NCBI GenBank assembly: GCA_963751615.1
Contig: CAVVVG010000006.1
Location: forward strand, 124,001-188,000
Source: Palsa-892 sp963751615
GTDB taxonomy: Bacteria > Pseudomonadota > Alphaproteobacteria > Rhizobiales > Xanthobacteraceae
Direction of reading: 5' to 3'
Length of the DNA stretch: 64,000 bases
Both the position numbers and the translations under genes were made by a program. The notes beneath the pieces are model-generated. The model did no database searches, had not been told where the DNA came from, and saw nothing but the letters and a program-made list of their open reading frames with translations. Within the stretch, counting starts at the first letter, position 1. Each line of letters opens with the position of its first letter. Shown in pieces: positions 1-9,208 of the stretch.

Positions 1-330
1 CTTAAAAAATTGTACATCGTTCTTCGGTGCCGCAAGGTGCATCGGCAGCGCCTCGACCCATGAGCGCACTAGAAATCCTTTGCCACGCGCGAGGAGCACG
101 GGTCCGACTGCGGAATCACAGAGGCGTTCCAGCGCACGGATTTCGTTGCGTGCAAAGAAGCGCGCAATCGGCCGTGTCCACCAAGGTACATCGTCGAACT
201 TGCGTAGCACGGCTTCGACTTCGCCCGCTTGCGTGCGCCAAAATCCGCGGGTAACCGAGCTGAAATGGTCGGACTTCAGCATCGCGACAGGCCGGAACCG
301 ATGGAGCGAGACGTCGGTATCTTGCTTCAT
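1..330 (-). CDS. WaaP/Kdo-kinase-like protein kinase, N-terminal part (cut by window edge)
   Basis: Only the first 110 residues are visible; the gene runs off the left edge. The N-terminal region reads as a small kinase lobe: a Lys in AVLRKFDD could be the ATP-binding lysine, followed by the helix ARNEIRALERL and the strand GFLVRSWVEALP, which resembles the hinge of lipopolysaccharide-kinase (WaaP/Kdo) and RIO-like families. The catalytic HxD and DxN parts lie outside the window, so activity cannot be judged. The ATG overlaps the trmFO stop as ATGA, which suggests translational coupling in one minus-strand operon. The family assignment is inferred from pattern similarity only. Confidence 0.6.
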   Translation of the reverse strand, partial: MKQDTDVSLHRFRPVAMLKSDHFSSVTRGFWRTQAGEVEAVLRKFDDVPWWTRPIARFFARNEIRALERLCDSAVGPVLLARGKGFLVRSWVEALPMHLAAPKNDVQFFK

Positions 331-1734
331 GCGGCTACGTTTGCGCTGCTTTCGGTCTTAAGCCAAGCATCGAGATCGGCTTTGGCGCGCAATGTCAAAG
401 CTTCCTTCCGCGCCAATGTCCGTTGCAGCCCGCGTATCTTGCCGCCCGTGGGCTTTCTGAATTCATCGGAGATGGGTGGAAATAGCCCGAAATTGACGTT
501 CATCGGCTGATAGGATCGGACACTTTCACTTTCGTCGGCAAAATGTCCGCCCGTAATATGCGCGAGCAATGCGCCGAGGGCTGTGGTCGGGGGAGGAAGC
601 CGAATTTCTGTGCCGTGGCATTCCGCGGCCGCGAACATGCCTGCAAGCAAGCCGACGGCGGCACTTTCCACATAACCCTCGCAACCGGTTATCTGGCCTG
701 CAAAACGCAGCCTTGGATCGGTCTTGAGCCGCAGCGTGGCGTCAAGCAGTTCTGGTGCGTTGAGGTAAGTATTGCGATGCAGGCCGCCAAGGCGCGCGAA
801 TTCCGCCCGTTCAAGTCCTGGTATTGTGCGAAACACGCGTGTTTGTTCGCCGTGCTTAAGCTTGGTCTGAAACCCGACCATGTTGAACAGCGTCCCTAAT
901 TTGTTGTCTTGGCGGAGCTGCACGACAGCATAGGGCTTTTGACCGGGTTGATGTGGATTGGTCAGACCAAACGGCTTCATTGGACCATGGCGCAACGTGT
1001 CTAATCCGCGCGCCGCCATGACTTCAATCGGCAGGCAGCCATCGAAGTAGGGAGAGTTTTCCCATTCCTTGAACTCGACCCTTTCGCCTGCGTTGACCAC
1101 CGTGACGAAATTTTCATACTCTTCGCGCGTCATGGGGCAATTGATGTAATCAGAACCCGATCCGCCCGGTCCGCTCTTATCGTACCGTGACTGAAACCAT
1201 GCCACGGAAAAGTCGATCGAGTTGCGATAAACAATCGGCGCAATCGCGTCGAAGAACGCGAGCGCGCCTTGTCCAGTTCTTTTGCAAATGCTGTCGGCGA
1301 GAGTTGCTGAAGTGAGCGGACCGGTTGCAATAATCACATTGTCCCATCCGTCGAAAAGTTCCGAAATTTCCTCTCGGCGAATTTCGATGTTCAGAGCTAT
1401 TGTCGAGCGCGGCCGTTACCGCGGCAGAGAACCCCTCGCGGTCTACCGCTAAGGCGCTGCCGGCCGGCACCTGGTTCGCATCTGCGGCACGCATGATAAG
1501 CGAATTCATTCGCCTCATTTCGTGATGAAGAAGACCGACCGCATTCTTTACGGAATCGTCGGAGCGAAAAGAGTTTGAACAAACAAGTTCAGCAAGTTTT
1601 TCAGTTTTGTGGGCGGGCGTAGCCTGCACCGGTCTCATTTCGTGGAGCACGACGCCAACGCCACGCGCAGCGAGCTGATGCGCCGCCTCTGCCCCGGCCA
1701 AGCCGCCACCAATAATGTGAACCGATTTCGTCAT
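327..1734 (-). CDS. trmFO: TrmFO, folate/FAD-dependent tRNA U54 methyltransferase (frameshifted)
   Basis: TrmFO makes ribothymidine at position 54 of tRNAs using methylenetetrahydrofolate and FADH2. The N-terminal frame opens with the dinucleotide-binding motif IIGGGLAGAEAA and the typical HEMRP and LVCSNSFRSD segments. The C-terminal frame carries DNVIIATGPLTS-type sequence, GYVESAAVGLLAG and LGALLAHITGG, all family hallmarks. The two frames do not join: reading shifts at about 1387-1396, after the codons for LDNSS, and the total length is one base over a multiple of three. Removing one base restores about 468 residues, close to family length. It overlaps the cupin start by 4 bp upstream and the kinase start by 4 bp downstream. 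A sequencing error or recent inactivation is likely. Confidence 0.9.
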
Positions 1735-2093
1735 GCTTTCATATAGGCGGGTTTACCGCCCTTCAGGAAATCTTCGCGCGGCGGACAGAAAATGTCCATC
1801 ACTTCGCTGTCATGTGTGAACCATGCTTCATGATTTACGCCGCCGAGTATCACCGCTATATCTCCACTTTTCATGGTGCGCTTTTCCTCGCCGATGCGAA
1901 GATCGATTTGCCCTTTGATTACCCAGACAAGTTGTTCGTTCGGATGCGAATGAGAACCCGCGTGCGCACCCGCCTTGGCGTCCCACCAAACGACCATGCC
2001 TTGTTTGCCGGACATCATCTTGCGATTGAGATTGGCCGCCACATGCTCGAGTGGAATGGCATCGAGCGAACTGAAACCGGTAATCGTGTTCAT
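1731..2093 (-). CDS. Small single-domain cupin protein
   Basis: This 120-residue protein is almost entirely one cupin barrel. The first motif is visible as GSHSHPNEQLVWVIKG, with two His and a Glu for metal binding, and the second as GDIAVILGGVNHEAW with a further His. The remaining residues fit a double-stranded beta-helix. No substrate can be assigned; such proteins bind small metabolites or act as dioxygenases, isomerases or sensors. A good GGAGG ribosome-binding site sits just upstream of the ATG. The stop overlaps the trmFO ATG by 4 bp, so it is probably the first gene of the cupin-trmFO-kinase transcript. Confidence 0.85.
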   Translation of the reverse strand: MNTITGFSSLDAIPLEHVAANLNRKMMSGKQGMVVWWDAKAGAHAGSHSHPNEQLVWVIKGQIDLRIGEEKRTMKSGDIAVILGGVNHEAWFTHDSEVMDIFCPPREDFLKGGKPAYMKA

Positions 2094-2459
2094 TTTTTCC
2101 TCCTAGATGTTGGGCAAACTTAGGCGTGGCCAAACCTGCGAGCAATGCCGGGCGTTGACCAATTGTCGGACACGCGCGACGATATGAAAATGTTAGGAGA
2201 ATATCATGCGGGCAAAAACGGCCGGCGCACGTCTTTTGGCATAAATCTGTCTTCGTGTTCATGCGACGGCACAAATAAGGGTGTTCACGGCGGATGCTAT
2301 GCGAGAGATCGTACTTGAACTCGCGCCCGAATTTGAAAAGACAGACGGTCATAAAATGCTTCTCAAGCCACTAAGCCTGGGACCCGTGACCGCTAGTCGC
2401 TAAAAGAACAGGGCCCCAAACCCCGGGGCCCTGTTCGTAATGCGAGAACTTGGGTAGTG
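2094..2459. other. Intergenic region between cupin and DUF1127 genes
   Basis: No convincing coding sequence is visible here. The left part should hold the promoter of the minus-strand cupin-trmFO-kinase operon. The right part holds the strong hairpin that ends the DUF1127 gene. I see no other repeat or RNA structure. Confidence 0.5.
2401..2435 (-). terminator. Rho-independent terminator of the DUF1127 gene
   Basis: A perfect 11-bp inverted repeat (AACAGGGCCCC at 2407-2417 and GGGGCCCTGTT at 2425-2435) with a 7-nt loop. On the minus strand the stem is followed by TTCTTTTA. It lies 25 bp past the DUF1127 stop codon, as expected for an intrinsic terminator. Confidence 0.8.
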
Positions 2460-2624
2460 CTAAACTATTGAGCGGGCGGTGTGGCGCGCGATCGCATCGA
2501 TTTCGGTACGGCGGATGTTGATATCAGCAAGTTCGCGATCATCGAGGCGCATCAATTCTTCATAGGTCCGCTCGTAAGCGCGCCAGCGCTTATAAAGGCG
2601 AACAATGGTTCCCCAAAGCAACAT
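2460..2624 (-). CDS. DUF1127 small protein (YjiS-like)
   Basis: This 54-residue basic protein matches the DUF1127 pattern: an N-terminal tryptophan/arginine-rich helix (RLYKRWRAYERTYEEL) followed by MRLDDRELADINIRRTEID. DUF1127 proteins are abundant in alphaproteobacteria; some members act in RNA turnover or phosphate and stress responses, but no function can be assigned here. An AAGGAG ribosome-binding site lies 7-8 nt before the ATG and a strong intrinsic terminator follows, so it looks like a stand-alone transcript. The start is supported by both the ribosome-binding site and the domain edge. Confidence 0.85.
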   Translation of the reverse strand: MLLWGTIVRLYKRWRAYERTYEELMRLDDRELADINIRRTEIDAIARHTARSIV

Positions 2625-2906
2625 GACTAATCTCCTTTTTTCCTACGCCAAACGCGTAAGCGCAGCAGCGCAGAATCTGTTTTCTAGTTGTTGGTAAGTT
2701 AGCCACCGGGGAGCACGCGTGGTACAGGGGTAGAGGTATTGCTGCAATGCGGTAAATGCATGGGAAATACACAATTTATTCATATTTTGTCTCAGATTTT
2801 CTTGGCGTTTCAATAGGCTCGCATAGCGGCGCGAGGCGAGTAATATCCGCCCGCTTCAGTCGCGGCCCTACTGAATCATCCGCCGCCGCATTTTATGGAG
2901 ACGATG

Positions 2907-3692
2907 ATGGCCAAGGCCAAGAAGGCGAAAGCCGGGGTGAAATCGAAGTCAAAATCAAAAAGCAAATCCCTAAAGTCGAAGGTCTCAGGCGCCACGTCGA
3001 AAACGCTCTTTTCGATCGCCCAGATTACAGTACCAATAGCCGGCTCTGATAAGACATTCCCCGTTCGCCGAATCTATTGCATCGGACGAAACTATGCGGC
3101 TCATGCACGCGAAATGGGTTCCGACCCAACGCGCGAACCGCCGTTTTTCTTCCAAAAGCCGACCGATGCGATCCAGGTTGTAATGCCCGGCAAGACTGTG
3201 AACCATCCGTATCCGCCGCTGACTAACAATTATCACTATGAGGTCGAGCTGGTTGCTGCGCTGAAATCCGGCGGAAAGAACATCAAGGCTGCCGACGCGC
3301 TGGAGCACGTCTATGGTTACGCTGTCGGCCTCGATATGACTCGCCGCGATCTGCAGATCGGCATGCGCGAACAGAAAAAACCTTGGTCGCTCGGCAAGGG
3401 CTTTGATAACGGCGCACCAATTGGGCCGATTCATGCGGCAGCGAAGATCGGCCATCTAAGCAAGGGATCGATTGCGCTCTATGTGAACGGTCAGGAAAAA
3501 CAAAAATCGAATCTTGCCAATATGACCTGGAGCGTTGCGGAGCAGATCGAAAAGCTCTCCGAAGCGTTCGAACTTAAGGCGGGTGACATCATCATGACCG
3601 GCACGCCGGAAAATGTGGGGGCCGTTGCGAAAGGCGATATCATCCTTTGTAAAATTCAGGGTTTGCCGGATCTGTCGATCAAGATCGTCTGA
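2907..3692 (+). CDS. Fumarylacetoacetate hydrolase family protein (fumarylpyruvate-hydrolase-like)
   Basis: This 261-residue enzyme belongs to the FAH superfamily, which cleaves C-C bonds in beta-diketo or acylpyruvate acids with a divalent metal. The opening RRIYCIGRNYAAHAREMG and PPFFFQKP segments are typical of fumarylpyruvate/acylpyruvate hydrolases. Metal ligands are suggested by the two Glu in YHYEVELV and the Asp in YAVGLDMTRRDLQ; the GTPENVG turn near the end is also conserved. Three ATGs lie close together (2895, 2904, 2907); the GGAG at 2897-2900 favours 2904 or 2907. A lysine/serine-rich stretch of about 30 residues precedes the catalytic domain and is unusual. It lies just upstream of the FAH fusion gene, suggesting a shared catabolic theme. 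Confidence 0.85.
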   Translation: MAKAKKAKAGVKSKSKSKSKSLKSKVSGATSKTLFSIAQITVPIAGSDKTFPVRRIYCIGRNYAAHAREMGSDPTREPPFFFQKPTDAIQVVMPGKTVNHPYPPLTNNYHYEVELVAALKSGGKNIKAADALEHVYGYAVGLDMTRRDLQIGMREQKKPWSLGKGFDNGAPIGPIHAAAKIGHLSKGSIALYVNGQEKQKSNLANMTWSVAEQIEKLSEAFELKAGDIIMTGTPENVGAVAKGDIILCKIQGLPDLSIKIV

Positions 3693-3822
3693 CCCGAAGT
3701 CGGAATATTGGGGTTACAGAGACTAATTGCTGCAGCGCACTGCGCAATTCCGCCATGCGGTGCAGGCCCTGACTGTATTTGCTAGATTAAGGCATATAAA
3801 AATAAATCGTTGGAGGAACGCC

Positions 3823-5649
3823 ATGGCACATTGGATCCGCTTCGAGTACGCGGGCAAGACCGGTTTTGGCACCTTGGATGGAGACGCGATAACTGTTCAT
3901 TCGGGCGATATGTTTAGTGGTGCAAAGGCGACGGGCGAGAAACTGAAACTTGCTGACGTGAAAATACTTACGCCTTGCAATCCAACGAAAATGGTTTGTT
4001 TGTGGAATAACTTCCACCAGCTCGCGGCGAAGAACGATTTCAAACAACCGGAAGAACCACTCTGGTTCCTCAAGGCGCCGAATTCTTATTGGCCGGCGAA
4101 CCAGCCGATCAAGCGTCCGCCGACCTATGACGGAAAAATTATCTATGAAGGCGAGCTCGGAGTTGTCATCGGTAAGAAATGTTTCAACGTCAGCGAAGCC
4201 AATGCTGGAGAATATATCTTTGGATACACCTGTGTGAATGACGTCACCGCCGTCGATCTACTGCGCAAAGACAAATCATTCGAACAGTGGGCACGTTCAA
4301 AGAGCTTTGACACTTTCGGTGTGTTCGGCCCGGTGATCACGACCGGCGTTGATCCGATGAAGCTGTCCGTCAAGACGATTCTCAATGGCAAGGAGCGCCA
4401 AAACTACCCAGTCGCCGATATGTTCTTCCCACCGCACAAGCTCGTTGCCGCTGTCTCCAAGGACGTAACGCTGATGCCTGGCGATATTATCGCCTGCGGC
4501 ACCTCGCTAGGTGCCGGAGTAATGGGTGAAGCGCATAACGTAGTTGATATCTCCATCGATGGAGTGGGCAAACTCAGCAATCTTTTTGATCAAGTGCTGC
4601 CGAGTCCTTATCTGCTCGGCAAGGAGCCAAAGCAAAAGAAAATCTGCATTGTGGGTGCAGGCGCAATTGGCGGCTTGCTCGCGGCAAAATTTGCTCTCGC
4701 TGGCGAAGACGTGACCGTAATCGATCAAGGCGCGCATCTTGCCGCTATCAAGAAGAACGGTCTCAAGCTCGAATGGCATGACGGCAAAGTGGAGACGGCA
4801 AAAGTGAAAGCAGCCGAGAAGGCCGGCGACGCCGGAAAACAAGACATTGTGGTGCTCGCAGTAAAAGCACATTTTCTCGATCAGGTCGTACGTGACATTG
4901 ACTCAATGCTCGGCCCAGACACAATCGTGCTGACGGTCCAAAATGGTCTACCGTGGTGGTATTTCCAGAAGTTAGGCGGCCAATACGATAATCAGCGACT
5001 GAAAAGCCTTGATCCATCTGGCGTGCTAGCGAAAAAAATTGACGCCAACCGTCTTATTGGTTGTGTGGTGTATCCGGCCGCAGCAGTAACGGCGCCGGGT
5101 GTCATCCATCACGTTGAGGGCGACCGTTTCCCCATCGGGGAGTTGGATGGTACGCAAACAGAACGAGTGAAGGACGTGCACGACGTGTTCGTAAAAGCAG
5201 GGCTGAAATCCCGTGTGCTGCCGGATATTCGCTCAGAAATCTGGCTGAAGGCCTGGGGAAATCTATCTTTCAACCCAATCTCGGCGCTCACCCACGCGAC
5301 ACTCGTGGACATTTGCCAGTTCCCCGAAACGCGCCACCTGGCCGCGACCATGATGAAGGAAGCGCAAGATATCGCTCAGAAACTCGGGGTCACGTTCCGC
5401 GTGACTATCGAAAAGCGTATCGCGGGGGCCGAGTCCGTAGGGGCGCACAAGACTTCGATGCTGCAGGACGTGGAGGCGGGGCGTTCGCTCGAGACCGAGG
5501 CCTTAATCGGATCGATCCTAGAAATGGCAAAACTCACCAATACGCCAGCACCCGCAATCGAGTCCGTCTATGCCCTGGTCAAGCTCTTGAACAGGGTGAT
5601 GCTAACTGAAGGCGGTGGCGTGAAAGTAGAAAAAGCAAAGGCAGCGTAG
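3823..5649 (+). CDS. Fusion: FAH-family hydrolase domain plus 2-dehydropantoate 2-reductase-like domain
   Basis: One uninterrupted 608-residue frame joins two enzymes. Residues about 1-265 form an FAH-family domain: KAPNSYWP, the Glu pair in IIYEGELGVVIGKK, the Asp in TCVNDVTAVDLL and the GTSLGAG turn. Residues about 275-600 form a ketopantoate-reductase (PanE/ApbA) domain: the Rossmann motif CIVGAGAIGGLLAAKFALAG, VVLAVKAH, TVQNGLPWW, and LKAWGNLSFNPISALT with the probable catalytic lysine. Separate PanE proteins are about 300 residues, so the second half is full length. The ATG at 3823 follows a GGAGG site and begins the FAH domain; an upstream in-frame start at 3727 would add unlike sequence. 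The second half may reduce a 2-keto or 2-hydroxy acid rather than ketopantoate. The combined reaction is inferred, not shown. Confidence 0.88.
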   Translation: MAHWIRFEYAGKTGFGTLDGDAITVHSGDMFSGAKATGEKLKLADVKILTPCNPTKMVCLWNNFHQLAAKNDFKQPEEPLWFLKAPNSYWPANQPIKRPPTYDGKIIYEGELGVVIGKKCFNVSEANAGEYIFGYTCVNDVTAVDLLRKDKSFEQWARSKSFDTFGVFGPVITTGVDPMKLSVKTILNGKERQNYPVADMFFPPHKLVAAVSKDVTLMPGDIIACGTSLGAGVMGEAHNVVDISIDGVGKLSNLFDQVLPSPYLLGKEPKQKKICIVGAGAIGGLLAAKFALAGEDVTVIDQGAHLAAIKKNGLKLEWHDGKVETAKVKAAEKAGDAGKQDIVVLAVKAHFLDQVVRDIDSMLGPDTIVLTVQNGLPWWYFQKLGGQYDNQRLKSLDPSGVLAKKIDANRLIGCVVYPAAAVTAPGVIHHVEGDRFPIGELDGTQTERVKDVHDVFVKAGLKSRVLPDIRSEIWLKAWGNLSFNPISALTHATLVDICQFPETRHLAATMMKEAQDIAQKLGVTFRVTIEKRIAGAESVGAHKTSMLQDVEAGRSLETEALIGSILEMAKLTNTPAPAIESVYALVKLLNRVMLTEGGGVKVEKAKAA

Positions 5650-5657
5650 CCGCCTCC

Positions 5658-7086
5658 TCAGCCCCACACTGGCGGGTGCTTTTTGCACCAGGGCTGGGCC
5701 TTTTCCAGCTGAGCCGCGAGCTGCAATAATATGTGTTCTTCCCCGCACCTGCCCACGAACTGGACGCCGACGGGGAGTCCGCTTTTCGTCCAGTGCAGCG
5801 GTAGGCTGATTGCCGGCTGACCGGTCGCATTCTGCAGCGGCGTGAACGGCAGATAGTCGATGATCGGCGCGAAACCAGCCATCAAGTCGGTCGCTTCGAG
5901 ATTGACCGTGCCAATTTTGATAGGGGGGCGCGCAAGTACAGGAGTGAGCCATACATCGTACCGTTCGTGCCAGCGCGCCACCGCGCGTGCGGCTTCCTGC
6001 AATGTCGCCCATGCTCCCATGTATCGCGATGCCGTAACTGTTTTGCCGAACTGATAGAGCGCGAAATTCAATCCCTCGATGTCGCCTGCCTGTGGGGTCT
6101 TACCTAATGTCGCCGAATACAAATCGATAAAATAGGAAAGGCCGGAGGCCCAAATTTGCATGAAGGATCCAGTAAGTTGATCTGCGCTGATCGGTGGCAT
6201 CCCTTCTTCAACGATATGTCCGAGTTTCTTGCAAAGCATCGCCGCGTTTTCGACAGCTTTCTCAACTTCGGGATCGAATGCATCACCGCGAAACGATTTC
6301 GTCGTAAACGCAATCCGCAATTTCTTCGGTTTTTTGGCGATCAATTTTAGATAAGAGTCGGGCGGCGGCGGGGCCGCGTAAGGATCACCGGATTCGGGCC
6401 CCGCGGTCTGATCGAGAACAGCCGCTGTATCACGCACGGAGCGACTTAGAATATGCTCCGCTAGAAGCCCTCCCATCAAATCGCCAATGTGTGGCCCAAG
6501 AGGATTGCGCCCGCGAGTCGGCTTGAGGCCGACAAGTCCGCAAGCCGATGCGGGTACGCGGATGGAGCCACCGCCATCATTGCCGTGAGCAAATGGAACG
6601 ATTCCCGCTGCGACAGCGGCAGCAGAACCGCCCGACGATCCACCCGTCGAATGTTCTAGGTTCCACGGATTGCGCGCCGGACCATAAACTTTGGATTCGG
6701 TCAGCGGAACCGCGCCGAATTCCGGCACATTCGTTTTTCCGAGCGCGATCATTCCAGCTGCTTCAAATCGCGCGACCAGAGTCGAAGTCTTGATGATGTG
6801 GCACGGGTGGAATGAATTTCGAGCCCTCGCGGTTCGGCCAGCCTTTCTTGAAACCAAGAATATCCTTCAGCAAAAACGGAACTCCAGCAAAAGCGCCTTT
6901 TAGTTTCGTTTTTGCCCGGGCGCGCGCGCCTTCAAAGTCACGGAATATGACGGCATTCAGTATAGGGTTATAATTTTCAATCCGTATAATCGCGGCTTCG
7001 ACTAGTTCGATCGGTTTGATCTTTTTCTTTCTAACGAGCTCGGCCAATCCAAGTCCATCGAAATTCGAATATTCGGGAAATGACAT
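5658..7086 (-). CDS. Amidase-signature family amidase (frameshifted)
   Basis: This amidase-signature hydrolase uses a Ser-Ser-Lys triad to cleave amides. The N-terminal frame has the usual helical start and the catalytic Lys in PFLLKDIL. The C-terminal frame carries GKTNVPEFG, the glycine/serine-rich STGGSSGGSAAAVAAG and GGGSIRVPASACGLVGLKP, which supplies the other triad residues, and ends with the typical GLPVGVQFVG. The frames part at about 6785-6810, inside the stretch between PPVP and the STLVARFEAAG helix; the length is one base over a multiple of three. Repair would give about 475 residues, normal for the family. It converges on the FAH fusion gene. The substrate is unknown. Confidence 0.85.
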
Positions 7087-7259
7087 TAAAACCCTCGCGC
7101 GGGGATATTTTATGCACGAGCTTATGCCAAGCGTGACGGTTTTGTCACTGGGTTACGGGAAACAGCGAGTAGCGGCGGAAAGTCGCAAGACGGGAATTGG
7201 TTGCGCACCGTAAGCCGATATGTTGATCTTCGTTGCGATTCCGAAAATTGCACGATCCG

Positions 7260-7658
7260 ATGTCAATCCGCTGGCCAGCTCTGCTCACTCTTGTGCTTTT
7301 TATAACACCTGCTTCGGCCGAATTGTCGCCGAAGGCGGTCGAATTTCTTCAAGAAATTAGTATTGATCCAGGGTCGGAGCATGTGAAGGCAATCTCCGAG
7401 GACAAAATTCAAATGCGCGACGGTGAAATTGCAAGTCTAGATGAACTGGCGCGGAAGAAGCTGAAACATGCCGTCATACGTTTTATCGCGACGCGGACTT
7501 TCGTGCATGCTTATATGCGTGACACGAATACACGATTGCCGCCGACCGACGATTACGACGCCGCGTTTTTAACGTCCGAGGAAAAGGCTTTCGTCCAACC
7601 GGCATTTCGCAAAGCGGGGGATGAGCTTTATTTGCAATCGTTGAAGCAGAAGAAATAA
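7260..7658 (+). CDS. Small secreted protein of unknown function
   Basis: I do not recognise this family. Starting at ATG 7260 gives 132 residues with a convincing signal peptide (MSIRWPALLTLVLFITPASA, cleaved before ELSP). The mature part is charged and mostly helical, with a segment SLDELARKKLKHAVIRFIATR and a later YDAAFLTSEEKAF. An in-frame TTG at 7233 would add nine residues before the signal sequence, which is less likely. It ends 4 bp before the HAD gene, so the two are probably co-transcribed. Confidence 0.65.
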   Translation: MSIRWPALLTLVLFITPASAELSPKAVEFLQEISIDPGSEHVKAISEDKIQMRDGEIASLDELARKKLKHAVIRFIATRTFVHAYMRDTNTRLPPTDDYDAAFLTSEEKAFVQPAFRKAGDELYLQSLKQKK

Positions 7659-7662
7659 GCCC

Positions 7663-8370
7663 ATGGCAACAAATGTAAGAGCGCTGCTCTTCGATGTCTT
7701 CGGTACATTGGTTGATTGGCGCAGTGGAATAGCGCGCGAGTCCGAAAGTCTACTGGGACCCCTCGGCTATAAGTTGGATTGGTTGGCTTTCGCGGATGCG
7801 TGGCGCGGTGAATATCAGACCGGAATGGAAGAAGTACGTTCCGGGCGTATCCCGTTTTCCAAGCTTGATATCATTCATCGACACAATCTCAATCGGATCC
7901 TGCCGCGTTTTGAGCTAACTGGAATAGCCGAATCTAAACTCGTCGATCTGAATCTTGCATGGCATCGCCTGGATGCGTGGGCCGACGTAACGGAAGGTCT
8001 TTTAAGACTGAAAAAGAAATTTCTTCTGGCACCTGTTTCAAACGGGAATATCTCACTGATGGTCAATCTTGCGCGCCGCAATAGGTTTCCATGGGACGCA
8101 ATCCTCGGCGCCGAAATCGCTGGGGACTACAAGCCAAAGCCCGCCGTTTATCTGAAGTCCTGCGAAGCCTTCGATCTCGCACCAAATCAATGCATGATGG
8201 TTGCGGCCCACTCTAACGATCTTAGCTCTGCTGCCGCATGCGGTCTGCGTAGCGGGCATGTAGCGCGACCAGATGAAGCAGGGCCGGGGAAAGGCGAACG
8301 CGCGCCGAAAATTAAAGTCGATGTGGCGGCATCTTCTCTGAACGACCTTGCCGAAAAACTGGGTGCTTAG
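7663..8370 (+). CDS. Haloacid dehalogenase type II family hydrolase
   Basis: This 235-residue HAD-superfamily enzyme resembles L-2-haloacid dehalogenases (type II). Motif I is LFDVFGTLVDWR with the nucleophile Asp at residue 11; motif II is SNGN, which follows strand FLLAPV; motif III is the Lys in YKPKP; and motif IV is AAHSNDL. The helical cap between motifs I and II is present. The fold and catalytic residues are clear, but dehalogenation versus phosphatase activity on another substrate cannot be decided from sequence. It follows the small secreted protein by 4 bp. Confidence 0.88.
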   Translation: MATNVRALLFDVFGTLVDWRSGIARESESLLGPLGYKLDWLAFADAWRGEYQTGMEEVRSGRIPFSKLDIIHRHNLNRILPRFELTGIAESKLVDLNLAWHRLDAWADVTEGLLRLKKKFLLAPVSNGNISLMVNLARRNRFPWDAILGAEIAGDYKPKPAVYLKSCEAFDLAPNQCMMVAAHSNDLSSAAACGLRSGHVARPDEAGPGKGERAPKIKVDVAASSLNDLAEKLGA

Positions 8371-8546
8371 GATGTTAAGTTCATTATCGTTCTTGAGAAA
8401 TCTGAACATTTTCTCCGCACTCCGCCGCTATCTCGTCCTTCGGCAAAACTCTGCGGGCGATGACATGGCCGTGTGCGCTGCAGGCTAGCCATTCCTTTGA
8501 TTTTCCAGCATGCTGGCGCGGAATAAGAAACGTTTGGGGAAACATC

Positions 8547-9170
8547 GTGGCCGATCTAATTCTTTATCACGCTGCCCAATCCCGTTCCGCGATCGCGCTA
8601 TGGATGCTGGAAGAGATCGGCGAGCCGTATGACATCAGGCTGTTTCGTTTCGACGACGATAGTTTGCGTACGCCCGAATTTCTCGCGATCAATCCGATGG
8701 GCAAAGTGCCGGCTTTGAAACACCGCGATACAATCGTCACGGAAGCGGCAGCGATTTGTTGCTATCTTGCCGATGCATTTCCAAAAGCACGATTGAATAT
8801 TCCAGTTGGGGATCCGCAGCGGGGACCTTATCTTAAGTGGTTATTTTTTGGGCCGAGCTGCCTAGAGCCAGCCATCATCGATAAAATGCTGAACCGTGCA
8901 CCCGGCGATCGCGGGGCGATCGGCTGGGGAAATCTGGATCTCGTGCTCGATACGATTTCGCAGGCGCTAGCCAAGAGTCATTACCTCGTTGGAGATCAAT
9001 TCACTACAGCAGACCTGATCATCGGCGGTGGCTTACGGTGGGGAATGATGATGAAACATATCCCGCCGCGGCCGGAATTTACGGAATACGCCAAACGTAT
9101 CGGCGACCGTCCAATGGCCAGACGCGCTGCCGCAAAAGATAAGGAAATCGTGGCGTCCCAGAAAAAATGA
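8547..9170 (+). CDS. Glutathione S-transferase family protein
   Basis: This 207-residue protein has the thioredoxin-like N-terminal domain of soluble glutathione S-transferases (LYHAAQSRSAIALWMLEEIG, then INPMGKVPAL with the cis-proline, then TEAAAICCYLADAF) and an all-helical C-terminal domain with the N-capping-box-like YLVGDQFTTADLIIGG. The GTG at 8547 is chosen because it begins exactly at the domain and has a GGGGAAA sequence ahead; the upstream ATG at 8460 would add 29 residues unlike the family. Its stop lies in the same short junction as the downstream TPR gene. Substrate unknown; detoxification is the usual role. Confidence 0.85.
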   Translation: MADLILYHAAQSRSAIALWMLEEIGEPYDIRLFRFDDDSLRTPEFLAINPMGKVPALKHRDTIVTEAAAICCYLADAFPKARLNIPVGDPQRGPYLKWLFFGPSCLEPAIIDKMLNRAPGDRGAIGWGNLDLVLDTISQALAKSHYLVGDQFTTADLIIGGGLRWGMMMKHIPPRPEFTEYAKRIGDRPMARRAAAKDKEIVASQKK

Positions 9171-9208
9171 AAATCATTCGATGGGCGAAATTACAATTTA
9201 AGGTGAGC

